Notes under the pieces: generated by a model
Database searches by the model: none
Told to the model about the DNA's origin: nothing
What the model saw: the letters and a program-made list of their open reading frames with translations, nothing else
Program-made: the position numbers and the translations under genes
From: Pedobacter sp. Leaf216
Lineage (GTDB): Bacteria; Bacteroidota; Bacteroidia; Sphingobacteriales; Sphingobacteriaceae
DNA length: 64,000 nucleotides
Assembly: GCF_001421515.1 (NCBI RefSeq)
Contig: NZ_LMKM01000002.1
Coordinates: forward strand, 62,001 to 126,000
Reading direction: 5' to 3'
Shown: piece by piece, positions 9,497 through 16,550 of the stretch
Layout: every line of letters starts with the position of its first letter
Position numbering within the stretch: position 1 is the first letter of the stretch

Positions 9497-10798
9497 ATGA
9501 CTCCAATATCCATTTTCTGGTTCCGCCGCGATTTACGGTTAGACGATAATGCCGCCTTATATCATGCGCTTAAAAGTGAATACCCGGTTTTACCATTGTT
9601 CATTTTTGACAAGAATATATTAGATAAACTGCCTAAAGATGATGCCCGCGTAACATTTATTTATCAAACGATAGCCGATTTAAAGAAAGAACTTCAGCAG
9701 CAAGGGTGCGATTTATTGGTGAAATATGGGGAACCTGAAAAAATCTGGCCTGAGATTTTAAAAGCGTACAACATTAAAGCGGTATACACTAACCATGATT
9801 ATGAACCTTATGCCCGCGAACGTGATGATAACATGGCGGAGTTTTTAAGCAGTGAAAAAATTACATTTAAAACCTACAAAGACCAGGTTATTTTTGAAAA
9901 AGACGAAATTTTAAAAGCCGATAAAACGCCATATACGGTTTTTACCCCTTTTTATAAACAATGGCAGGCCAAACTAAACGATTTTTATATTAAGGCCTAT
10001 CCTACTAAAAAATACTTCAAAAATCTGTTTCAAAGCAAACATTTATCCGCCCCAACTTTAGCAGAAATGGGATTTGAAATGAGTAAGCTTGATTTCCCGA
10101 AAATAAGTTATAAAAACAAACTTGATGATTATGCCAATGAACGCGATTATCCGGCACTGGATGGCACCACACATATTGGTTTGCATTTGCGTTTCGGCAC
10201 TTTAAGTATCAGAAAAGCTGTAAAAGATGCAATTGAAGCAAAATCCAACGTATGGCTTTCAGAACTCGCCTGGAGGGAATTTTATATGACCATTCTTTGG
10301 CATTTCCCTTACGCTGGTTTTAATTCATTTAAAAAACAATACGATAAAATTAAATGGCGAAATAACGAGGATGAATTTAAGGCCTGGTGCGAAGGCAATA
10401 CCGGTTACCCTATTGTAGATGCCGGAATGCGACAACTTAACCAAACCGGCTGGATGCATAACCGTGTACGCATGGTTGTTGGTAGTTTTTTAAGTAAACA
10501 TTTGTTGATTGACTGGCGCTGGGGTGAAACCTATTTTGCCGAAAAGTTGCTCGATTATGAAATGGCGAGTAATGTAGGTGGCTGGCAGTGGGCGGCAGGC
10601 TCTGGAAATGATGCTGCGCCATATTTTAGGGTTTTTAATCCTGAACTTCAGATCAAAAAATTCGACCCTAAGTTTGAATACATTAAAAAGTGGGTGCCAG
10701 AATTCGGGACAAAAAAATATGCCCAACCAATAGTTGAGCATACTTTTGCAAGGGAAAGGGTTTTAAAAGTTTTTAAAGAGGCGTTATCTAATTCGTAA
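9497..10798 (+). CDS. phrB: Deoxyribodipyrimidine photolyase, class I
   Basis: The 433-residue protein opens with IFWFRRDLRLDDNAAL (antenna/Rossmann domain). The FAD-binding domain contains ELAWREFYM, GNTGYPIVDAGMRQLNQTGWMHNRVRM and SNVGGWQWAAGSGNDAAPYF, the standard class I photolyase signatures including the tryptophans used for electron transfer and lesion contact. Predicted role: light-driven repair of pyrimidine dimers. Its 3' end overlaps the convergent FKBP lipoprotein gene by 11 bases, so there is no room for a separate terminator between them. Confidence 0.93.
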   Translation: MTPISIFWFRRDLRLDDNAALYHALKSEYPVLPLFIFDKNILDKLPKDDARVTFIYQTIADLKKELQQQGCDLLVKYGEPEKIWPEILKAYNIKAVYTNHDYEPYARERDDNMAEFLSSEKITFKTYKDQVIFEKDEILKADKTPYTVFTPFYKQWQAKLNDFYIKAYPTKKYFKNLFQSKHLSAPTLAEMGFEMSKLDFPKISYKNKLDDYANERDYPALDGTTHIGLHLRFGTLSIRKAVKDAIEAKSNVWLSELAWREFYMTILWHFPYAGFNSFKKQYDKIKWRNNEDEFKAWCEGNTGYPIVDAGMRQLNQTGWMHNRVRMVVGSFLSKHLLIDWRWGETYFAEKLLDYEMASNVGGWQWAAGSGNDAAPYFRVFNPELQIKKFDPKFEYIKKWVPEFGTKKYAQPIVEHTFARERVLKVFKEALSNS

Positions 10799-11696
10799 CG
10801 CCTACTATTTCAATATCGAAATCTAAAACAGAATTAGGAGGAATTGTCCCACTACCAGAGGTTCCATAAGCCAAATCAGAAGGAATTAACATTCTAAATT
10901 TAGTTCCAACTCTAAATTTTGGAATCATTATTTGCCAAGCTCTAATTAATCCAGTTAAAGTTGATGAGTAACCATCAGCGTTTGAGTCAAAAGACGTTCC
11001 ATCTAAGGTACGACCAGTATATTTGATGTTTACAGTGCTTTCAATTCCATTTACCGGATCCCCTGTGCCTAATGTATTAACGATATAATAAATTCTACTC
11101 GGATCCTTTGTGGCAACAAGAGCTTTAGTAGTTATAAAACTTTGAATCTTTGCATCATCAAATAGCCATTGTTTACGATATGGATAAGTCTTAAGCGTTA
11201 AATCAAGGTTTTCATTAGAAGGAATTGGACCAGCACCGTTTCTACCAAATGCCAAATAGGAAGGCAACAAAATTCTAGCAGTACCACCTGGCTTAAGATG
11301 TAAAGCCGCTGTTCTCAACGCAGGAATATTGTATGTAATTGATGTAGACAATGATGACTGAAAAAAGGAATTTAAATAACCAACATAGGTACCCAAATTT
11401 CCATTTATAGGTGACTGAAGATAAGTTGAACCACTCTGCATTGATTTTACTGTAATATCATACAATACAGAATCTTTGTTTAAGAATAGTGTTTCATCAG
11501 TAGGGTTTGTAACCTGATAATAAAATCCTGTTCTATCAGGATCCGGCACCATTTGTGTTAAATTATTTTTTGATATATAAGCTTTTATAGCCGCGTCATC
11601 TATAGTTTGAGCAGTATCATACTCTTTTTTACACGAGCTGAAAATGGTGATAGCCAGTAAAAGCGTAAATAAGCTAAGTTTAGTAAAATTGTTCAT
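10788..11696 (-). CDS. FKBP-type peptidyl-prolyl isomerase lipoprotein with tandem FKBP-like domains
   Basis: The 302-residue protein has a lipoprotein signal peptide with lipobox FSSC (C22), so it is probably lipid-anchored in the envelope. The C-terminal domain (about 205-302) is a standard FKBP fold with VNIKYTGRTLDGTSFDSN, AWQIMIPKFRVG, PSDLAYG and PPNSVLDFDIEI. The middle domain (about 70-190) has FKBP-like endings (GGTARILLPSYLAFG, IPSNENLDLTLKT) but lacks the clear YTG.L.DG opening, so it is degenerate and may serve as a chaperone or dimerisation part. It overlaps phrB by 11 bases at the 3' ends. A second, single-domain FKBP lipoprotein gene lies just upstream on the same strand, 163 bases away. 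Confidence 0.88.
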   Translation of the reverse strand: MNNFTKLSLFTLLLAITIFSSCKKEYDTAQTIDDAAIKAYISKNNLTQMVPDPDRTGFYYQVTNPTDETLFLNKDSVLYDITVKSMQSGSTYLQSPINGNLGTYVGYLNSFFQSSLSTSITYNIPALRTAALHLKPGGTARILLPSYLAFGRNGAGPIPSNENLDLTLKTYPYRKQWLFDDAKIQSFITTKALVATKDPSRIYYIVNTLGTGDPVNGIESTVNIKYTGRTLDGTSFDSNADGYSSTLTGLIRAWQIMIPKFRVGTKFRMLIPSDLAYGTSGSGTIPPNSVLDFDIEIVGVTN

Positions 11697-11740
11697 TTAT
11701 TATTGTACGTCTGTAAGTGTTATAGTTAAATTGGGCATAC

Positions 11741-11748
11741 CAAAAATA
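11741..11748 (-). promoter_or_regulatory. Putative -7 element for the tandem FKBP gene
   Basis: TATTTTTG on the minus strand matches TAnnTTTG, 44 bases before the ATG. The downstream bases GGTATG are identical to those after the ompA -7 element at 22132-22139. No TTG sits at the proper -33 distance. Confidence 0.45.
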
Positions 11749-11859
11749 TAATATGTTTAAACTTAACCATCATCCGCAAAAATAAGCTTTTAATACGGAT
11801 GCTACAATTTTTAACCTATTTTAACAAATAAGCACGTTATAAACATTTTAAAAATGAGG

Positions 11860-12306
11860 CTATTGCGCGTTCGAAAGCTGAATGGTAAAATCCAGAACTG
11901 AATTAGCCGGAATAGGACCTGTAGCGCTGCTGCCATAGCCTAAACTTGGTGGAACGATTAATCTAATTTCTCCACCTTTCTGGATTTTAGGAATACCGAT
12001 TCTCCAGCCGGTGATTAATTCGGCAAGATTGAAAGTTTGCTCTTTACCACCCCCATTATCAAACACGCTGCCGTTTAACAATCTGCCTTCATATTTAATG
12101 GTGATTTTAGTATTGCTTGGATAAGCGAATGAACCAGTACCCGGCTTAATGATTTGATAATATAAGCCAGAATCATCTCTAACGGCATTAATATTATTTT
12201 GCTTGATGAAATCAGTAATTTGCTTTTCAGGATCTTCATCCTTTTTACAAGATGAAACTGCAACTACACATAAAAAGAGTACGGTAAGGAATCTAAATTT
12301 AATCAT
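11860..12306 (-). CDS. FKBP-type peptidyl-prolyl isomerase lipoprotein, single domain
   Basis: With the start at the internal ATG (12306) the protein has 148 residues and a classic lipoprotein signal, MIKFRFLTVLFLCVVAVSSC. The ORF extends nine codons further upstream to 12333, but that start would place charged residues in front of the signal, so the shorter form is preferred. One FKBP domain follows a short helical linker: ITIKYEGRLLNGSVFDNG, ELITGWRIGIPKIQKGG and LGYGSSATGPIPANSVLDFTI. The proline-isomerase pocket residues (Y, F/D, W, Y) appear conserved. It probably acts on proteins in the periplasm or at the outer membrane, and is a paralogue of the neighbouring tandem-FKBP lipoprotein. 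Confidence 0.88.
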   Translation of the reverse strand: MIKFRFLTVLFLCVVAVSSCKKDEDPEKQITDFIKQNNINAVRDDSGLYYQIIKPGTGSFAYPSNTKITIKYEGRLLNGSVFDNGGGKEQTFNLAELITGWRIGIPKIQKGGEIRLIVPPSLGYGSSATGPIPANSVLDFTIQLSNAQ

Positions 12307-12333
12307 GGGGCGAAAATAAGATTTTAATCTCAT

Positions 12334-12794
12334 ATAGCTAAGTACTTATGATTTTTTTGAATACAGCTATCCTCAATTCAACCGCAGCGGAGAAATCTTT
12401 GAAATGGTTTTATAGCACTTTTAAAATATTTTCTCGACTACGTTGCTCTTCGCTCGAAATGACGACAAGTGGAAGAAAAACCTCTATAGAGCTATCGTCA
12501 TTCGACCGCAGCGGAGAAATCTTTGAAATGGTTTTATAGCACTTTAAAAGATTTTCCCGACTACGTTGCTCTTCGCTCGAAATGACGACGAGTGGAAGGG
12601 AAACCTATATTTAGCTAGCGTCATTTCGACCGCAGCGGAGAAATCTTTGAAATGGTTTTATAGCACTTTAAAAGATTTTCCCGACTACGTTGCTCTTCGC
12701 TCAAAATGACGACGAGTGGAAGGGAAACAAAAAAGGTTTAGTGCCTGAGTTGATGCACCCAAACCCTAAACCTTTAACCTCACACCTTCTACCC
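12334..12794. other. Gene-free spacer filled by tandem palindromic repeats
   Basis: No credible gene is present between the FKBP gene and the acyl-CoA dehydrogenase gene. Short ORFs here are translations of the repeats described at 12365-12728. The remaining 60 bases or so before the acyl-CoA dehydrogenase stop show no strong hairpin. Confidence 0.7.
12365..12728. repeat. Three tandem copies of a ~124-bp palindromic repeat
   Basis: Copies begin at 12365, 12490 and 12613 (AGCTATC / AGCTATC / AGCTAGC). Each contains CCGCAGCGGAGAAATCTTTG, GAAATGGTTTTATAGCAC and CTACGTTGCTCTTCGCTC. Copies 2 and 3 are nearly identical; copy 1 is more diverged. Each unit has inverted ends (CGTCATTTCGA at one end, TCGAAATGACG at the other) and an inner GAGAAATCTTT / AAAGATTTTC pair, so a single copy can fold into a long hairpin. 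The CGTCA...TGACG ends are shared with the other dispersed repeats of this window. No transposase is present. Confidence 0.9.
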
Positions 12795-14588
12795 TTAAAA
12801 AATATATTTATTCGCTTCAATAAGTTGTTGTGCAACTCTCTGGCGGGCATCTTTAACATTAAACGGCTCTACTTTAGTAAAACGGCGTAAACCCACCAAC
12901 ATCATACGTTGCTCATCGCCTTCGGCAAAAGCCCAAAGTGCTTCTTTACCTGCTTTGGCAATCCCATCTACGGCTTCAACTAAATAAATGCGTAATAAAT
13001 CCAGCTGACCAGCTGATGCTTCCTCACCACGGGTACTTACTAACTTTTCCGTTCTCAATAAGGCTGATTCAAGCACGTATACATAACCTGCCATATCGGC
13101 AATATTCATTAAAATTTCCTGCTCTTTGCTTAAAGTCATCATCAACTTTTGTACTGCAGCACCGGCTACCATTAAAGTTGCTTTTTTCAAATTCGCCAAT
13201 ACTTTTTTCTCTGCTGCAAACAAGGTAGTATCCTCTTCACCAAAATCGGGGATGCTCATTAGCTCGGCGGCCACTGCGGTAGCTGGTGTCATTAAATCCA
13301 ATTCCCCCTTCATGGCACGTTTCAGCATCATATCAACGGTTAATAACCGGTTGATCTCATTCGTTCCTTCAAAAATCCTGTTGATCCGCGCATCGCGATA
13401 GGCTCTATCCATAGGTGCATCGGCACTAAAGCCCATACCACCGTAAATCTGTACGCCTTCATCAACAGTATAATCTAAAGCTTCAGAACCCCAAACTTTT
13501 AAAATGGCACATTCCACAGCAAATTGCTCTACTGATTTTAACCTGGCCTTACCAGATTCCATTCCACCGGCAACCAATTGGTCGTAAGTATCATCAATAT
13601 TTTGTCCTGCACGATAGTTTGCAGCATCAACAGCATATAGTTTAGCTGCAATTTCTGCAATCTTAAAGCGAATGGCGCCATATTTCGAAATCGGGCGACC
13701 AAACTGGATCCGCTCATTGGAATAATTAATGGCTGTATTTAAAGTTGCTTTTGATGCACCGATAGCCGCGGCAGATAATTTAATACGGCCAATATTTAGA
13801 ATGTTTACCGCTATTTTAAACCCGTTTTCTCTATCACTCAACATATTCTCAATAGGTACGGGGCAATCGTTAAAGAAAACCTGACGGGTTGATGAGCCTT
13901 TAATACCCATTTTATGCTCTTCAGGATTCATGGTGATGCCACCAAAATCTTTTTCTACAATAAAAGCAGTTAAGTTTTTGTCATCATCTATTTTAGCAAA
14001 AACGATAAAAATATCAGCAAAACCACCATTGGTAATCCACATTTTTTGTCCGGTGATGATATAATGTTTACCATCCTCGCTTAATTTTGCTTTTGTTTTA
14101 CTAGAGTTGGCATCCGAACCCGAATTTGGTTCAGTTAAGCAATATGCAGCTTTCCACTCTCCTGAGCCCAACTTAGGGATATATTTGGCTTTCTGCTCTT
14201 CATTTCCATAATATAAAATCGGCAAAGTACCAATACCGGTATGTGCAGAAAGTGCAACAGCAAAAGAGTGGCCGGCACCTACAACATCGGCCACCAACAT
14301 AGAGGTGTTGAAGTTTTTACCAAAACCTCCATACTCCTCTGGTACCGATACGCCAAGAATACCCAGTTCGCCAGCTTTGGTTAAAAGTGTTGGCATTAAC
14401 TCAGGATCTTCCTGTTTATCTATTTTATCTAAATTGGGGTAAACTTCTGCCTCCAAAAAATCGCGACAGGTTTGTGCAATCATTTGTTGTTCTTCATCAA
14501 ATTCTTCAGGGATAAATACTTCCTGATAAGTGGTATCCTTAATTAAGAATTCGCCACCTTTAATTGTTCTTTTTTCAGTTGTTTCCAT
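12795..14588 (-). CDS. Acyl-CoA dehydrogenase, long form
   Basis: This FAD enzyme catalyses the first beta-oxidation step, acyl-CoA to trans-2-enoyl-CoA. From the preferred ATG at 14588 it has 597 residues: the usual ACAD body (GFGKNF..., YCLTEPNSGSDANS, KMWITNGGFADIFIVFAK, RIQFGRPISKYGAIRFKIAEIA, YGGMGFSADAPMDRAYRDAR, IFEGTNEINRL) plus a C-terminal extension of about 150 residues typical of the very-long-chain type. The frame extends 20 codons further upstream to 14648, but those codons come from a degenerate GAGATTTGAGA repeat tract, so that start is unlikely. It is last in the fad operon, after the thiolase. Confidence 0.93.
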   Translation of the reverse strand: METTEKRTIKGGEFLIKDTTYQEVFIPEEFDEEQQMIAQTCRDFLEAEVYPNLDKIDKQEDPELMPTLLTKAGELGILGVSVPEEYGGFGKNFNTSMLVADVVGAGHSFAVALSAHTGIGTLPILYYGNEEQKAKYIPKLGSGEWKAAYCLTEPNSGSDANSSKTKAKLSEDGKHYIITGQKMWITNGGFADIFIVFAKIDDDKNLTAFIVEKDFGGITMNPEEHKMGIKGSSTRQVFFNDCPVPIENMLSDRENGFKIAVNILNIGRIKLSAAAIGASKATLNTAINYSNERIQFGRPISKYGAIRFKIAEIAAKLYAVDAANYRAGQNIDDTYDQLVAGGMESGKARLKSVEQFAVECAILKVWGSEALDYTVDEGVQIYGGMGFSADAPMDRAYRDARINRIFEGTNEINRLLTVDMMLKRAMKGELDLMTPATAVAAELMSIPDFGEEDTTLFAAEKKVLANLKKATLMVAGAAVQKLMMTLSKEQEILMNIADMAGYVYVLESALLRTEKLVSTRGEEASAGQLDLLRIYLVEAVDGIAKAGKEALWAFAEGDEQRMMLVGLRRFTKVEPFNVKDARQRVAQQLIEANKYIF

Positions 14589-14592
14589 TTTT

Positions 14593-14652
14593 ATGAGATT
14601 TGAGAAATGAGATTTGAGATTTGAGACCTGCTCAAAATTCAAACTCAAATCA
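14593..14652. repeat. GAGATTTGAGA-type short repeat cluster upstream of the acyl-CoA dehydrogenase gene
   Basis: Several near-identical GAGATTTGAGA words in a row are followed, after TGCTCAAAATTC, by an inverted ACTCAAATC copy. The same arrangement (GATTTGAG...CTCAAATC) occurs at 15970-16026, and related words lie at 16517-16550, so all three gaps around the thiolase and four-helix-bundle genes carry this family. Confidence 0.75.
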
Positions 14653-14668
14653 GTAATGTTATTTTTTA

Positions 14669-14785
14669 TGATGCGTCATGCTGAATTTATTTCAGCATCT
14701 TTCCTGCTAAGCCACTTTGCAATTAGACCATACTTAGCATTTGCTTACTCGGTTGTGATTGCTTCGTACCTCGCTATGACGATCT
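14669..14785. repeat. Dispersed REP-like repeat between thiolase and acyl-CoA dehydrogenase genes
   Basis: CGTCATGCTGAA...TTCAGCATC contains a perfect 8-bp hairpin (ATGCTGAA 14678-14685, TTCAGCAT 14691-14698), followed by CTTTCCTGCTAA as in the repeat at 2605-2672. The right end reads GATTGCTTCGTACCTCGCTATGACG, another word shared with the dispersed family. Confidence 0.55.
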
Positions 14786-14787
14786 GT

Positions 14788-15963
14788 CTATAAAAGTTCA
14801 AAAATCCCCGCAGCTCCCTGCCCCGTTCCTACGCACATGGTTACCATTCCATATTTCTTGTTCTGCCTTTTTAGCTCATTCATAATCTGAACGGTAAGTT
14901 TTGCTCCTGTGCAACCTAACGGGTGCCCTAATGCAATAGCGCCTCCGTTTACGTTTATCACATCAGGGTTTAAATCCAATGTTCTGATCACCGCCAATGA
15001 CTGCGACGCAAAAGCTTCATTTAATTCAATTAAATCGATATCTTCTTTTCTTAAACCAGCTTGTTTTAATGCTTTTGGAATGGCCTCAATCGGTCCGATA
15101 CCCATAATCCTCGGCGGAACGCCTGCAATGCCATAACTCACTAACCTGGCAATTGGCTCGGCATTAAGCTCTTTCATTTTCTTTTCTGAAACCACCAATA
15201 CAAAGGCTGCACCATCGGATGTTTGCGAAGAATTACCTGCCGTAACGCTTCCTACTGCATCGAATACAGGTTTCAGTTTGGCAAGTTTGTCCAAAGTTGT
15301 ATCTGTACGCGGACCTTCATCGGTATCAACAACATATGAACGTGTTTTCTTTTTAAGATTATCATCCAAGTAATTTTCATTAACTGTAATGGGTAAAATA
15401 CCATCTTTTAAATGACCGTTTTTTATGGCATGAATGGCTTTCTCGTGTGATTTCAATGAAAAGGCATCTTGATCTTCGCGACTCACATTATATTCTTTGG
15501 CCACAGCTTCGGCCGTTAAACCCATTCCCCAATACCAGTCGGGATTATTTTTAGCAACTTCTGCATTTGGCACTAATTTCCATCCACCAAAAGGCATTCC
15601 GCTCATTACCTCTACTCCACCGGCAATAATACAATCGGCCATGCCGGCTTTAATTTTGGCAACCGCTGTTGCAATGGTATCTAAACCTGATGCACAATAA
15701 CGGTTTACAGTAACCCCAGGCACCTTATCGGTATCCAAGCCCATCAGCGAAATCATACGGCCAATATTTAAGCCTTGTTCTGCCTCTGGTGTAGCATTAC
15801 CTACAATTACATCATCAATCTGTTCATTATCTAAATTCGGAACCGATGCCACTAAAGCCCTGATTACTTCTGCGGCTAAATCATCAGCTCTTGTAAAACG
15901 GAATACGCCACGGGGCGCTTTGCCCACTGCTGTACGATATCCGGCTATAATATATGCTTCCAT
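14788..15963 (-). CDS. fadA: Acetyl-CoA acyltransferase (3-ketoacyl-CoA thiolase)
   Basis: This 391-residue thiolase performs the last beta-oxidation step. The nucleophile is C90 in VNRYCASGLDTIA. The second active-site region GGAIALGHPLGCTGAK contains H347, and the proton-donor cysteine is C377 in CVGTGQGAAG. Length and motifs are those of degradative thiolases. It is encoded between the four-helix-bundle gene and the acyl-CoA dehydrogenase gene in the fad operon. Its ATG lies directly at the edge of a GATTTGAGAC repeat cluster (15970 onward), so the sequence upstream of its start has been remodelled by repeats. Confidence 0.94.
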   Translation of the reverse strand: MEAYIIAGYRTAVGKAPRGVFRFTRADDLAAEVIRALVASVPNLDNEQIDDVIVGNATPEAEQGLNIGRMISLMGLDTDKVPGVTVNRYCASGLDTIATAVAKIKAGMADCIIAGGVEVMSGMPFGGWKLVPNAEVAKNNPDWYWGMGLTAEAVAKEYNVSREDQDAFSLKSHEKAIHAIKNGHLKDGILPITVNENYLDDNLKKKTRSYVVDTDEGPRTDTTLDKLAKLKPVFDAVGSVTAGNSSQTSDGAAFVLVVSEKKMKELNAEPIARLVSYGIAGVPPRIMGIGPIEAIPKALKQAGLRKEDIDLIELNEAFASQSLAVIRTLDLNPDVINVNGGAIALGHPLGCTGAKLTVQIMNELKRQNKKYGMVTMCVGTGQGAAGIFELL

Positions 15964-15969
15964 TGTTTA

Positions 15970-16101
15970 AGATTTGAGACTTGAGATATTAGATTTGAGA
16001 CTTATTCAAACCAATAACTCAAATCGATTATTATTTTAGATTTGAGACATTAGATGTGAGACGTGAAAAGGTAATCTGTTTCCAATCTCACATCTAGTTT
16101 C
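15970..16101. repeat. Repeat cluster with hairpins on the 3' side of the four-helix-bundle gene
   Basis: The cluster contains GATTTGAGAC words and GAGATATTAGATTTGAGAC (15983-16001), which recurs as its exact reverse complement at 16517-16535 beyond the four-helix-bundle gene. It also contains a perfect 11-bp hairpin, TAGATGTGAGA with TCTCACATCTA, between about 16050 and 16096. Confidence 0.8.
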
Positions 16102-16476
16102 TCACATTTTTTTCATATTAATTTTCTTTTCCAGCATTTGCTGGAAACCATAAGTCATTTTTTGTAATTCATCGATCTTAGACAGTAAAGGATCTAAAAT
16201 CTCAGATTCGAGAATAGATAGCTTGTTAGCGATCACCAATTGTGTTTGTAACTCGTAAGAAGAGCCGTTGGCTATACCTAAAAAGTTGTTAAACTCTTTA
16301 ACTGAATTTCTCCCGGCACCTTCGGCAATGTTAGATGGAATTGAGACTGCTGCCCTTCTTGACTGACTAATCAAACCAAAGCGTTCATCAGTTGGAAATG
16401 TTGATGTTGCCTTGTAAACATCAACAGCTAAATCGATAGCCTTATTCCAAATTTTTAACTCTTTTAAATTATTCAT
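16102..16476 (-). CDS. Four-helix-bundle protein (S23 / TIGR02436 family)
   Basis: The 124-residue protein starts with LKELKIWNKAIDLAVDVYKATSTFP and contains the signature QSRRAAVSIPSNIAEGAGR. It is a four-helix-bundle protein of the 23S rRNA intervening-sequence (S23) family, which also includes the Avd accessory protein of diversity-generating retroelements. The function of stand-alone Bacteroidota members is not established. It interrupts the fad operon between fadA and the HCDH/ECH gene, in the same direction. A perfect 19-bp inverted repeat (15983-16001 and 16517-16535) frames it, which suggests a small inserted cassette. No reverse transcriptase or variable repeat is visible, so a DGR is not supported. 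Confidence 0.88.
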   Translation of the reverse strand: MNNLKELKIWNKAIDLAVDVYKATSTFPTDERFGLISQSRRAAVSIPSNIAEGAGRNSVKEFNNFLGIANGSSYELQTQLVIANKLSILESEILDPLLSKIDELQKMTYGFQQMLEKKINMKKM

Positions 16477-16516
16477 TTCTTTTATTTTAAAGCTTATGCT
16501 ATAACCGAAGCGGCCT

Positions 16517-16550
16517 GTCTCAAATCTAATATCTCCTATCTCACATCTAA
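16517..16550. repeat. Inverted repeat on the 5' side of the four-helix-bundle gene
   Basis: GTCTCAAATCTAATATCTC (16517-16535) is the exact reverse complement of 15983-16001, followed by CTATCTCACATCTAATT. On the minus strand this supplies the stop codon of the upstream HCDH/ECH gene (TAG at 16549-16547). Confidence 0.85.

Noticed and set aside
12365..12728. Regular repeats considered as a CRISPR array
   Set aside because: Units of ~124 bp are contiguous and palindromic with no unique spacers, and no cas genes are present.
14589..14648. Upstream start of the acyl-CoA dehydrogenase at 14648
   Set aside because: The extra 20 codons are a translation of the GAGATTTGAGA repeat tract. The ATG at 14588 gives the family N-terminus.
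16102..16476. Four-helix-bundle gene as part of a diversity-generating retroelement
   Set aside because: No reverse transcriptase, template repeat or variable repeat is visible nearby.
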